A stretch of DNA of 64,000 bases from assembly GCA_004154925.1 (NCBI GenBank), contig QJNS01000037.1:62001-126000 (forward strand), written 5' to 3'. Shown here one piece after another: positions 13,001 through 23,789 of this stretch (its first letter is position 1; each line of letters starts with the position of its first letter). The stretch comes from Monosporascus cannonballus (taxonomy: Eukaryota > Ascomycota > Sordariomycetes > Xylariales). The notes below the pieces were generated by a model. That model did not search any database. It saw only the letters and a list, made by a program, of their open reading frames with translations, and was not told the origin of the DNA. Position numbers and translations under genes: made by a program.

Positions 13001-14345
13001 ATGCATTAGAAAATCTAATAATACAATCATAATTTCCTAGAAAACCAAAAAACCGATAAGATATAAATACCCGAAAAATACTAGAAAAATCTAATACGAA
13101 ACATATACAATTATTAATTATACGGATATCTAGGGATTTATAAAACCTTAAAGCGATTTTAACGAATATATTCCTTGTTTAAAATAAATCAACAATATAG
13201 AAAATTATACAATAATGCAATATTTGTACCAGAATAAAAGTATGACGATATAAACCATACGGAAAATTATAATTATTACTCGTTGCAAAACGACCATAAT
13301 ATTTAATTATATTTAACTTTATAACCAAACTTTTTATATCAGAAAATCCAGTTACGGATATATATTATAACAGCATTTTCGTAATTATCGACCGATTTAC
13401 GAAATTCTCCTATTTTTTACCAAATTATAAGGATACAAACGCCGAACAACTGGCATATATTTTTTTTTAAATATATTTTCAATATATACGGATTATCAAT
13501 AAAAATTATTTCAAATACACAATTAATATTTGCATTTAAGTTTTGGTAGGGCCTTATGGCACAAATCGGCCTAAATCACAACGTATCCAGCGTATTTAAA
13601 CCTTAAACGGATAAATAAATAAATTAAATAAATTAAACCATAGAAACTTATTTACGATATTACATTAATTATGAACAAAATAATTGGGTTAAAAAATTAC
13701 TAATTTTATAATCAACTTATAATACCAATTACCAAAAAAGTATCAAAATAATACTTACGAACGTAAATTTTGGTTTTATTCCAGAAGTTTACAAAAAAGT
13801 ACGCGATAACGGTCCAATAAATATTAACGTAATCCTTACGTTAAAATAATTATGATAATTATATCAGGAAATAAAAACAAAATTAAAATTCGTACGAAAT
13901 TAAATAAGTAAATATTATAACTAGAAAAGGTTAAAAGGATTAATTTTCGAAAAAGGGAAAATTGTTTTTTTCGTTACAAAAAACATTTAAACAAAAAGAC
14001 TTAGCAAAAAACTTGATTTCAAATATATCGGTTTATATAAAATCGCCAAGAAAATCGTAGAAAATAATTACTAATTGGAATTCTTACTAAAAGTTAAACT
14101 TTATCCAATTTTTTACGTTTTTTTATTCGAATTAACAACAGACATAATTAAAGTATATACGGCACAAAACGATATGGAAATGGAAAATGAACAAACATAC
14201 GAAATAAAGAAAACTTTCGACATACGAAAATAAAACGGATTTACCTAATACCTAATTAAATGGAAAAAATATCTAGATGTTGAAAACACCTAAAAACCCG
14301 CCAAAAGTTTTATTGGCGCCTAACGCCTATTAGAGAACTTTTACC
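10030..14345 (+). pseudogene. pol remnant of element B with chromodomain
   Basis: Domains in order: protease-side segment LYIVDNENIPITK (about 10215-10255); reverse transcriptase about 11640-12420 with CYFDDIFIFS at 12091-12120, both catalytic Asp codons intact; RNase H about 12470-12800, including a DYAL block and a 60-codon open piece at 12614-12796 that ends YTDYQNLTRFTTTKKL; integrase about 12940-13640 with VIIDRFTKFSYFLP at about 13380-13425 and a degraded HPQTDGQ-type block; chromodomain about 14184-14341 (TYEIKKTFDIRK ... YLIKWKKY), which in family members directs insertion to heterochromatin. Frequent stops show it is dead. The 3' end overlaps the antisense frame described at 14350-14900. 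Confidence 0.85.
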
Positions 14346-14349
14346 AACA

Positions 14350-14900
14350 CTAACGGAACCACCCGAAATAATAACATTCCAGTCCATAAAATCCAAAAAA
14401 ACCCTTAATTTACCGCGTTCCAGTTAATAACGTCCACTTTACCCGAAATCTATATCTTAATTATGGATTTTGCCTCCAAATAAGCAAAATCGTTAGAATT
14501 ATCTAGGGACTAAAAAATACGATTAACAAATTTTGCACCCTGGGATTAATAATATTGGCGTTAACGACGTATGCGAAAAAAGCGCGTAAAAGTTTCCCAT
14601 AAAGATTTCTCGGCCGCCAGTTTTTTTTTTTTTAACTTTTTCGATTTTGCGATATGGCGATTAATTATAGAAATAAAAATTCTTATTTCGTTGTACGAAC
14701 GACCTTGACGGATATATTTCTTATAACAAAAACCCTTATTTATTATTTAATAAGTAAGCTATTGGGCGGAGCAAAAAAAATAAAGCATTACGTCAAAACT
14801 TTCGAGTTTAATTAAATTAACCAAAGCAAGTTACTGTTTGGATTTACGGGAACGACGTTTGGCGATAACGGAAAATATATTGAACGAATATAGGAAATTT
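14350..14900 (-). pseudogene. antisense reading-frame remnant in 3' part of element B
   Basis: On the strand opposite pol, about 14685-14730 reads CYKKYIRQGRSYNE, which becomes C-x2-C-x5-C if the two Tyr codons are Cys codons hit by RIP. It is followed by a Lys-rich stretch (KSKKLKKKK). The same position in element A (261-305) and P2 (about 30785-30825, CNEYI-like) keeps the same spacing. Together with the clearer antisense frames of M1, M3 and M4 this suggests a real accessory protein of unknown function. Boundaries are approximate and a function is not proposed. Confidence 0.45.
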
Positions 14901-14951
14901 ACCAAATAAAAAGAAAATTTTGAAGGCAAAATTTGCGAAAGGAGAAGATCG

Positions 14952-15338
14952 TATCATAACCCAACGGGCCACGGTTTCCAAAAACGGTCTGCTACGACCT
15001 AACCATAAATGCGCGGTAGGGTAAGTTACGTAATAAATTATCAACTTACTGGTAATAAGCCAGTAAGCCGGATTATTAACTTATTGGCAGTAAGCCAGTA
15101 AGCCTGATTATTAATTTACGAATAGTAATGCAGCTAACAAAAATAGGATATATAGGTTTATTATTTCCATAATTTAAATAACTTTAATTTATAATTCAAT
15201 ATTATTACCTAAGGCACCTTTGGAATTACGAAACGTAACATATTATTGTATTTATTGCTCAGATTCCCACGATACTCCTGCCAACATAAACCCGTCGACT
15301 TAAGGTTTAATAGTTGGTTAAACCGCATAGCCGTCATA
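14952..15338 (+). repeat. 3' LTR of element B
   Basis: Begins tatcataacccaacgg directly after the purine tract and ends gcatagccgtcata. The target duplication acaat follows at 15339-15343. It is less RIP-altered in R-U5 than the 5' copy. Confidence 0.9.
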
Positions 15339-15343
15339 ACAAT

Positions 15344-16238
15344 CCATATCGTTTTACCAGATCCCGGCCTTATATAACAAGGCTTCTAAAATAATATCAA
15401 CGTAAAAATCTTCTATTATCACGATTTTTTTGAGGATAAAATTATGCTTTAGCGTTTCGTTAATTCCGAATAACGATTTCTTAATTACTTGTTATTCAGT
15501 ACCGCTAATTAGAAGTAAAGAAATTCCTGTTTCCATTATTTGTCCCGTAATATCAGACACGAAAGTACTAAGAACGAATAGGTTTTAGCTGTTTACCAAA
15601 TGCCTTATTCTACAGTTGTGGATTAGGGTAAATAATATTAACGAGTATCTCTCGAAGTTAATAATGGTATAAATCTTTATTAATTCAGATTTAAGGGCAG
15701 CGAAAATCTGGAGATCCAGCAGCGTTATAGTAATGTTACCGAATTAAGCATTATTATTGGACGATAATCTTCCTAATTTCTTAAACGTTTCTTCCTATTT
15801 AGGGAACTTAAAAAGTTCGAAACGGAGGTTTTTTCACCGGCTTAGCTTAAAAAACGGTTTCGGATCTTTTTCTGTTTTGTAGAACTAATTCAACGGATTC
15901 GGCATATAATTACCCCGGTAATCGCATAACGCAATACACCGCATTTGCCGGGCTTCCACGGATATCTGTTATTTAGTATAGGGAGATATAAGTATTTCTG
16001 GTTTTTTTTGTTAGATACCTTAGACGGAAAAGGAATGGGATTAGGTGGCGACGTTACGTTTGTTTCTGAAAATAATCTACCGCCTAGGATTACGAAAATC
16101 CCAAAGGTTTTAATTTCAACTTTTAACTTATCTTCTTAATATAAGGCCGAGAACCAATCGTTAAATTCCTTAAAGGTTTTAATAAATCTTCCAAAGGAAA
16201 TTTTCCTAATTAATTCGGTAAACTTACGCTATGCCCAA
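15344..16238 (-). pseudogene. Ty1/copia remnant H1, 5' part (protease region)
   Basis: Excision of element B joins this segment to 6402-8619. On the minus strand about 15360-15560 reads KKIVIIEDFYVDIILEALLY then KAGIW, which resembles the copia segment between protease and integrase ('L.DVxxxPDFxVNIVSxxLLxxAGxW'). The ISLLLISGTE stretch just before it resembles the strands before that block. A plus-strand open stretch at 15945-16139 runs antisense to this region and has no family resemblance, so it is not called. The segment ends where M1 begins at 16239; cccaa at 16234-16238 would be the M1 target site, but its partner is missing. Confidence 0.6.
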
Positions 16239-16654
16239 TGTGACGGCTAGGCGGTTTAACCAACTATTAAACCTTAGTCGTACGGGTTTATGTTAGCAGG
16301 AGTATTGTAGGAATCTGAGCAATAGATACAATAATCGTATTACATCTCGTAATACCAAGGGTGCCTTGGGTAACGTATTGTTATTATAAACTGAGGTTAT
16401 CTAAACTATGGAAATAATAAGAATATATATCCTTATTCTGGCTTAAGGTGCTTATTACGGCTTAACAACACTTTTCTGGTTAAGTCTCCTTAAGCTCCTT
16501 TAAGCCTTTTCTGGTGCTTAACTAACTTAAGACTTTTTGACCAACTAGGGCCTTTAAGTTTTTTAAACCAGTTACGTAACCTTTTGGCTGAGTCGAGGTC
16601 TAGTTTTTCAGGATCCCAACCGTTTCCAGGAGCCAAAACCGTTAGGTTATAACA
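16239..16654 (-). repeat. 3' LTR of M1
   Basis: 416-bp LTR in minus orientation, TGTGACGGCTAGG ... GGTTATAACA. The R-U5 half is common to all Ty3 elements here. The U3 half, rich in cttaag/ccttaag words, is shared only with M3 and M4. Confidence 0.88.
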
Positions 16655-16746
16655 CGATCTCCCCTTTTTCAGAATTTTTATCCTTAAAGATTAAATTATT
16701 TGTTTGTTAATTTTTAATAAGAAACTTTCCTTTTTTCATATTTATT

Positions 16747-17342
16747 ATGTCGAGTTGCATTAAAAAGTCCAAGTTTTGCAAACGTATTAACGCTTTCGTT
16801 GTTTTAAAACAAATTAACTGCCTTAATTATATTATGTTTTCGAATATTTTTTTATTTCCGTTACAAGTTTAATAACAAAATTTATAAAGTTTATCGCAGT
16901 TCGGTGAAGTATGCATTTTGTATTATTTACGGGGGTCCTTATGATTTTTTTGGTCCTTTCGAATTTAAATACCGGAAATTGGTTGCCGAGGAAAACCGTC
17001 TAAAGTTAAAAATACGTATTACTAAAAAAGTTTTTTTTAAAAATTTAATAATATTTTAACGAATTATTTGGTTATTTAAGCCGTTTGCAAGAACAAAAGA
17101 AGCTCTTTCGCTAACGTAGGATTAAAATGTTTCGCCGCAACATCTAGGATACGGAGGCGATAAAGCAATTTTAACGTTTCAAAAAAGAACAAAAATAGCT
17201 GGAGGCCGCCGTTACGGCTACCACATCAGCCCAGGCCGCGGCCGATTGGCCCGATATCCCGGCTACTAACTGGTTAACTGTTAACTGGGATACTTCCGTC
17301 GTTATTGATAAAAGTTCTTTAGTAAACGCTAAACGCCAATAA
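16747..17342 (+). pseudogene. antisense accessory frame in M1 (CxxC motif, coiled-coil-like)
   Basis: Plus-strand frame opposite M1 pol. It starts ATGTCGAGTTGCATTAAA and stops with TAA at 17340-17342, directly after codons reading NAKRQ. The N-terminal half holds a Cys-pattern remnant followed by YGGPYDFFGPFEFKYRKLVA; the middle is basic and helical (YLSRLQEQKKLFR); the C-terminal half reads LEAAVTATTSAQAAADWPDI then a Trp-rich end. The end overlaps the chromodomain codons of pol in the opposite direction. Small length differences from M3 and M4 show that this copy has indels as well as RIP stops. Function unknown. Confidence 0.6.
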
Positions 17343-20300
17343 GAATTTTAGCAGGTTTTCAGATATTTTTAAAATCCGGGTATTTTTATTATTTAATTAG
17401 GTATTAAATAAATCCGTTTTATATACGTATGTCGAGAATTTTCTTTATTTCGTATACTTATTTATTTTTATATTATTTTATGCCGTATGTATTTTAAGTA
17501 TATTTATAATTAATTCTAATAAAAAAACGTAAAGAATTGGATGAAATTTGACTTCCAGTAATTGTTTTAATTAATAATTATTTTCTGAAATTTTCATGGT
17601 AATTTTATAAAAACCGATATTCTTAAAAGCGAGTTTTTTATTTGGTTATTCTGTTTAAATATTTTTAGTAGTAAGAAAAACCATTTCCCTTTTTTCGAAA
17701 ATTAATTTTTTTAATCATTTCTGATTATAATATTTGCTTATTTAATTACGTACAAATTCTAATTCCCTTTTTATTTCTTAATACAGCTGTTATAGTTATT
17801 TTGACATAAGTATTGTTTTAATATTAATCGGATTATCGTCGTATATTTTTTTAGTAAATCTTTAAAATAAAATTAAAGTTTGCATTTATAAATATTATTT
17901 TAATAGTTTTATGATAATTATTATTATAAATTAGTTATGCAATTAATAATTTTTTTACATAATTATTTTATTTATAATTAATATAATATAGTAAGTAAGT
18001 TTTTAAAATTTAATTCGTATATTTTATTTATTTATTCGTTTAAAGTATAAATACGTTAAATAAGTTATAATTTACGCCGATTTATATTATAAGTCCTTTT
18101 AAATTTTAAATGTACAGGTTAATTATTGATTAAAAACAATTTTTATTAGTAATTTACATATGATGAAAATATAATTAAAGAAAGTTTATGTTATTTGTTC
18201 GGCGTTTATATCCTTATAATATAATAAAAAGTAAAAAATATTTTGTAAAACGATTAACGATAACGAAAATGCTATTATAATATATTTCTGTAATTAAATT
18301 TTTAATACAAGAAGTTTTGTAATAAAATCGAATATAATTAAATATTATGGTCGTTTTGCGACTGGTAAAAGCTGTAATTTTCTGTTTGGCTTATGTCGTT
18401 AAAAGTTCGTTTTAGCGCAGATATCGTATTATTATGTAAGTTTTTATATTTTTATTTTTATTTTAAAAAAGGAATATGTATATCGAAATCGCTTTAGGAT
18501 TTTGTAAATTCCTGGATATTTATATAACTGGTGTTCGTATATTTTTTATATTAAATCTTTTGGTATTTCTTTGAAATTTATATCTTTTTTGTTCGTTGGT
18601 TTTTTGGGAGACCGTTATTGTACCGCTGGATTTTCTGATGCATATCGAAATGTATTACCCGAATTATCGTAATTTGTTAGGGGCGTAAATATCTTTTTAT
18701 AATGGTATCGAAAATTATATGGCTAATTTTAATTAATTATTTTTTCATAATTTAATTGCTTGCTTAAGATATTTGCTTTGTTATTTTCTGAGCTTTTCCT
18801 ATAAATAATAACGAAATCAAAGTTCGCCAATTTTTCTTCATAACAAAATCATTATTTTGTCAGTTTCCTGGCCCTAGTAAATCGGGTAAGATTATGATAA
18901 TCCGTATAAACCTTAACCTAATGCAAATTTCCCTTTTAGAAATGCCTCAGTCTTGGAAATGCTATAATAATGGCCATAAATTCCTTATTTGGAATACTAA
19001 ATTAAAATTTGTTTTTTTCAGCTTATATGAAAAGAATATAATAAAATGTAATTTGCTTTAATTATTTAGTTATTTAATTATTACGTTTAACGCATAATCC
19101 GAAACGTCGGCTTTTAGTTTAACGGGGCCGGTTTAAATCGTACATAATTAATATTGGTTCGCTGGTAATTATATCCTTAATATTTTCAAACGTTTTTTCT
19201 ATTTCGGATATCTATTTAAATTTTTTAACTTTTTTCGAAAGATTCGTTGAGGGTATAATTATTTTGTTAAAATTTGGAATATATTTTCTGTAATAGGTAA
19301 CGAATTTCAAAAATGCTTATATCTTTTTAACCGTAGTTGGCGTCTGTTATTCTGTAATTGTAGCGGTTTTCTTGAGGTTTATCCTAATATGTTCTAGGAT
19401 AATTATATGTTTTAGATATTTTACATTTTTGTTTATAAAACTGATTTTTTTTATATTAATTACTAGTTTTACGGACTGTAAAACTTAAAAAATTTTATAT
19501 ATATATCTTACATGTACTTTTTCCGTTTCTACGAAAAACAAAATGTTGTCGAAATAATATACGATAAAAATATCGAGACATTTTCGTAATACGGAATTAA
19601 TTATCCGTTAGAAAGTTATTAATACGTTTGTAAATCCTATTAATATAACCAAATATTCAAATAATCCGCATTTTATTTTAAAAGTTAATTTTTTATTTAT
19701 ATTTGTTTAATCTTAATAAAACTATATTTATTTTTGAAGTTGAATATTATGAAATATTTGGCTCTGTAAAATTGGTTTTTTATTTCTGTAATTAAGGATA
19801 ATAATATTTAAATTTTCATTATCATATCGTTTAATTGTCGATAATCAATTATAAGTTATAATTTTTTATATTTTTTAAACACGAAAAATATCCGATAATC
19901 TGCTGGTAATTTCAAAGCTCGAATTAGTTTTTTATAACCTATTTTCCAGGTATTTTCTGAAACTACGTAATTTATGTTTATTAAAATTGTAAATAAGGTA
20001 AAACCTTGTTAAAGATCCTTTTTTAAGGCTTATTTTATGATTTTATTCGCTATGTTCTAATAATTTCGTATCGAACTTTTTCTTAAAAAGCTATTCGCAT
20101 CTATGATATTATAATAATATATTTGTCAGATTTTCTGATATTTGCGGTTATTATTTATTTACATCGTTATTTAGTTACTTTAATTTTGTTTTGACACTAA
20201 TAACGATACGTCGTATTTTCCTTTAATGCTTATTTTTTTATATTTTGTCCTTTTAGGTAATGAGGTTTTTGTCGTATCCTTATGTTTATATTTGTCCTTA

Positions 20301-20442
20301 TTATCGATTAAATATTAAGATCTTATTTTTTTATCGGTTAATAGAGTATAAGGCGAATTTTACATGGTTAATCTTTTTATTAATTAAGATTCCGTATTGG
20401 CATACCTATAGTAATCCTAAGATTATATTGTAATTTTTAAAT
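17330..20442 (-). pseudogene. pol remnant of M1 (left of the solo LTR)
   Basis: Read on the minus strand: reverse transcriptase with IVYYFDNILFF at about 19545-19575 (one catalytic Asp turned to Asn); integrase core with a VIVDRF-type block at about 18241-18290; a linker ending in a VKFHPILYVFLLE block at about 17520-17570; chromodomain at about 17335-17455 with YEIKKILDIR and RLLKNFY. RIP stops are frequent. The domain order is the same as in element B. Confidence 0.82.
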
Positions 20443-20841
20443 TGTGACGGCTAGGCTAATTAACCAACTATTAAACCTAAGTCGACGGGTTTATGTTGGC
20501 AGGAGTATCGTGGGATTCTGAGCAATGGATACAGTAACGTGTCACGTCTCGTAATACCAAGGGCGTCTTGGGTAACGAACTGTTATTGCAAGCTGAAGCT
20601 ATCTAGACTATGGAAATAACGAGCGTACATATACTAGTCTGTCAGCGCCTGGTTCTGCTGGATCATTGTAATCTCGCAATGATCCCAATGATCCTGACTC
20701 TCGTGGATCTCGCAATGATCCCAATGATCCTGACTCTCGTGGATCTCGCAATGATCCCAATGATCCATCACGTGACCTTCCTTCTGGTGCTCCACTTGTT
20801 TTGACTGTTTCCGGACATGCCAAGCGTGTTGGGCCATGACA
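20443..20841 (-). repeat. solo LTR S1 inside M1, little RIP damage in U3
   Basis: 399-bp LTR in minus orientation (TGTGACGGCTAGG ... GGGCCATGACA) with a perfect TAAAT duplication at 20438-20442 and 20842-20846. Comparison with the uninterrupted M2 sequence at about 34355-34375 confirms a clean insertion. Only one LTR remains, so the body was probably lost by LTR-LTR recombination. The U3 part keeps balanced base composition while M1 around it is AT-rich. Confidence 0.93.
20672..20766. repeat. 36-bp tandem repeat in U3 of S1
   Basis: About 2.6 copies of a 36-bp unit beginning tctcgcaatgatcccaatga (starts at 20672, 20708, 20744). The unit length is a multiple of three, which makes spurious open frames on both strands. 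Tandem units in U3 are common in LTR promoters; a regulatory role is only inferred. Confidence 0.92.
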
Positions 20842-20846
20842 TAAAT

Positions 20847-21438
20847 AAAACGATATCGAAATTAATTATTTGGTATCGTTTTTGGATAAAAATCTTAAGG
20901 TAATTAATTTTGTGTATAATTTTTACGTTATCGTAAGCGAATTTTTGACTTTCGGTATTTGTCGTTATATAAGGTTTTAATTTGTATTTTTATAGCAGTT
21001 TAAGCCTATTAACTATATTTGGTATAATATAATTTCCGCTTAAAGTTCGGTAATCTATTAGTGCAATATATTTATACGTTTCGATTTGTATATCTAAGGT
21101 AATAAAGTTATTAACGATTTTTATCGTTATCTTTATAACTTTTTTTAAAAGTTTTTTTAATTCCTTTTGGTTTCGTTATTCTGTAGTTTTCTTATAGGTA
21201 ACTTTGTTTAAATTCTTGTTCAAGTTTGCCTAGCTTTGTTTATGTTTTTTCGTTTAGCACGTTAAGTTGCTATATTTGTCGTTATTACCGGCGTATTGTT
21301 TTTTTGAGTTATATTAGCTGTTTTTAATTTTGCTGTAATTTCTTTCCTTTTTAAATACATTGTTTTTTTATATTTGCGACTGTATTCTATTATGCGTCAT
21401 TCTGATTATCATTCCAGAATTCGTTTATAAATTAACGT
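20847..21438 (-). pseudogene. pol remnant of M1, protease to reverse-transcriptase linker
   Basis: Continues M1 after the solo LTR. Aligned by eye with M2 from about 34362 to 34967 (shared words tcgtaagcgaatt and tcgtttagc). This is the protease-reverse transcriptase spacer on the minus strand. It ends abruptly at the plus-oriented LTR at 21439. Confidence 0.75.
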
Positions 21439-21842
21439 ATGGTTACGACCTAACAGGCTCCGGCCTCAGGAAACGGTCAAATAAGGATCATACGGACCAC
21501 CTCATAAGTTACGTGACGGTGATCACCGCCAAGCCAGTAATCATCAGTGATTAAAGGTGATCTCAAGTGATCATGACCACCACCGGCTACGTAATTATAA
21601 GTGATTAAGCCAAAAGACGAAGGATATATACGTTCAATATTTCCATAGTTTAGATCGCTTCAGCTTGCAATACTTATCAATATCAATCGTTTGCAATATA
21701 ACAATTCGTTACTCAAGGCATCCTTGGTATTTCGAGACGTAACACGTTACTGTATCTATTGCTCAGATTCCCACGATACTCCTGCCAACATAAACCCGTA
21801 CGACTAAGGTTTAATAGTTGGTTAAACCCCTTAGCCGTTACA
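21439..21842 (+). repeat. orphan LTR with unlike flanks
   Basis: 404-bp plus-oriented LTR (TGGTTACGACCTAAC ... CCTTAGCCGTTACA) with moderate RIP. It has no purine tract on its left and no internal-start sequence (cgttataag) on its right, so it is not part of a full element. The flanking 5-mers are acgta and aaaaa, so there is no target duplication. M1 does not continue on the right. The simplest reading is recombination between LTRs of two elements with loss of the DNA between. Confidence 0.82.
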
Positions 21843-23308
21843 AAAAAGCTACGATACCAGAATTTATTTAATGTCTTATATGTAATCGAGAATATTTATT
21901 ACTTCAAGATATTCCGTTTTTATTTCAATTATACGAAATTAACCAACTTTAAGTTAAGTCGGTGGAATATCTTATTAACGTTATTAAAACTAGATTTAAA
22001 GGCGCGATTTTAAATCGTACGTATAAAAACTATGCTAGCGAAATAAAAAAAAGTAATTAAGAATTAGCATAATATCGAAACCAATCCTATAAATTTTATT
22101 AATTACGGTAATTAGAGAAACGGGAGTAGGCGGCAGAAAGGAAATAATTTTACCGATAAATAATTTATTAGTTATCATTTCGTAAACGGCTCGTTTTGGA
22201 CGTTTTTTTGATTTTATTTTTTTTAGTTAAACCGAAATAACAATTTTGATTTGGTTGCGGTTTTCCGGGTTACGTAAAACGGTTACTTGGAATTGTGAAT
22301 ATATGAGGTTTATTAAGATGCCCGGCCGAAAGCTGGGGATAACAATTATAAATATAATCGTATAAAACGAAACCCGCATAATAAATATATATAGGATATC
22401 GTCCGAACGCGATCATAAAGTTATAAGGATTACGTAAATATTCGTAAGCGGCGATTTAGTTTTTTTATAAATCGGGGCGGTTTTTAAACCGATTTTGCCG
22501 GCCAGCTTAACGAATATCCATTGTATAATAAAGAGGATTAGGACCGTACGATATATGGGATAATTACCAGGATATTTTAGAGCGACATTTAGGGAAAAAG
22601 AATACAAACCTTAACGATACGATATACTGGGCTTTTTTTATTGCCCTTTTCCTTATTAATCTATCTTAATTTCCAGGTATCGATCTGAAATGAGAAGTTA
22701 CGCCGGTATTACTATATAACATAATGCTCTCCGTAAGTAACTAGCTTCCGCCAGATTTCTGTTACGATAAACGCTAAATTAACCATACGTTTATATTCGT
22801 ATTTTTAAGGGCCCAGAATAACCCGCTTTTGTATTAACGTTTTCGCGTAAGTACGTAAAAACAATTTGAAAAAAGTTTAAGTATTAGCAATTTCGGAATG
22901 TGTAACAAATTACAGTTACGCGGCTCGGTTATCGATAAATACGGTTTTACAAAACCTATATTATAAGCAATTAGCAAAGGTTGCGTAAGTTAAGCGGACG
23001 GCAAAGTAAAAAGAGAAAAAAATAAGCAAAAACGAATCGGAGAATTTATTTACTTCGTTTAATTCTGTTATAAACGGTTACGCTTTTTTTAAATATTTTT
23101 TGCAACGAAAAACTTATTATTTGCCGGGCGTAATAGGTATTTTTCGAAATATGCTAAGGCCGTTTGTTTTATTGCCTTTTTAAAAACCGACCACGAATGG
23201 TATTACGTAAAAAGCGTTCGGCAGGTATTAATAGCGGCCATATCGAATGCGATCTTAGCAAATCGTATTATTTAGAGATCGTATAAAGCTGGAAAAAAAT
23301 AGCATAAA
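21843..23308. other. RIP-scarred sequence of unknown origin (H2)
   Basis: 1.47 kb between the orphan LTR and M2 that matches none of the elements in the window. Base composition is AT-rich but less so than pol regions. On the minus strand a reading frame from about 22610 down to about 22030 has only two or three stops and is rich in hydrophobic residues (for example FIIQWIFVKLAG), suggesting a membrane-protein or transposon remnant. I could not identify it. Its right end was originally joined to the gene island now starting at 37165, so it may be damaged host DNA. Confidence 0.4.
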
Positions 23309-23731
23309 TATGACGGCTAAGGGGTTGAACCAAGTATTAAACCTTAGTCGTACGGGTTTATGTTAGCAGGAGTATCGTAGGAATCTAAGTAATAAATACA
23401 ATAACGTATTACGTTTCGTAATACTAAAGGTGCCTTGGGTAACTAATTATTAATGTACGCTAAAGCTATCTAAATTATGGAAATAACGAACGTATATATT
23501 TTCTTATAGATTTTATTAAATCCCTTAAATTATTCCGGATTTATATCGGATAATTATATGGATCCCGTTGGATCTTTTAGATTGTTCCGAATCAATATCG
23601 GATAACTGCATAGATCCCGTTGGATCCTTTGGATTATTTCGGATCCATATTACGTAATTTTGACCTACTTGGGTCCTGTTTTGGTTATCAAGTGACCGTT
23701 TCCGAAACCCTCTCTTGGTCGGGTTATAACA
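23309..23731 (-). repeat. 3' LTR of M2
   Basis: 423-bp LTR followed by the complement of the purine tract (cgatctcccctttcccc). It contains 52-bp tandem units (cggataactgcatagatccc words) in U3, as in the right-hand copy and in the 5' LTR of P3. Confidence 0.88.
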
Positions 23732-23789
23732 CGATCTCCCCTTTCCCCAAATCTTGCCCTTAAGATTTTTTCTTGGTAAGTTCCTTTTT

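Larger units (their letters stand above)
8620..15338 (+). mobile_element. Ty3/gypsy chromovirus B, full length, RIP-inactivated
   Basis: Complete 6719-bp plus-strand element with 388-bp (8620-9007) and 387-bp (14952-15338) LTRs, a perfect acaat duplication on both sides and a purine tract (ggagaagatcg) before the 3' LTR. Internal order is gag with zinc knuckle, protease, reverse transcriptase, RNase H, integrase, chromodomain, which defines a Ty3 chromovirus. Every domain contains RIP-type stops, so the copy cannot move by itself. It interrupts the minus-strand copia remnant H1, so it is younger than H1. It is the best reference copy in the window for reading the others. Confidence 0.93.
16239..21438 (-). 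mobile_element. Ty3/gypsy chromovirus M1, 5' end deleted
   Basis: Minus-strand element: 3' LTR at 16239-16654, then the complement of a purine tract (cgatctccccttttt), chromodomain, integrase, RNase H, reverse transcriptase and protease-side sequence. It breaks at 21438, at the point that corresponds to about 34967 in M2. About 1.8 kb of gag plus the 5' LTR are therefore missing. A solo LTR (20443-20841) lies inside it. It is less RIP-altered near its 3' LTR than in pol. Confidence 0.85.

Noticed and set aside
15945..16139. 64-codon plus-strand frame in the copia remnant
   Set aside because: It is antisense to the copia frame, has a single copy and no family resemblance.
20672..20766. Possible CRISPR-like repeat array
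   Set aside because: The units are directly adjacent with no variable spacers, lie in an LTR and the genome is fungal.
20608..20837. Three overlapping open frames on both strands
   Set aside because: They arise from the 36-bp tandem repeat (a multiple of three) in the U3 of a solo LTR; no protein family resemblance.
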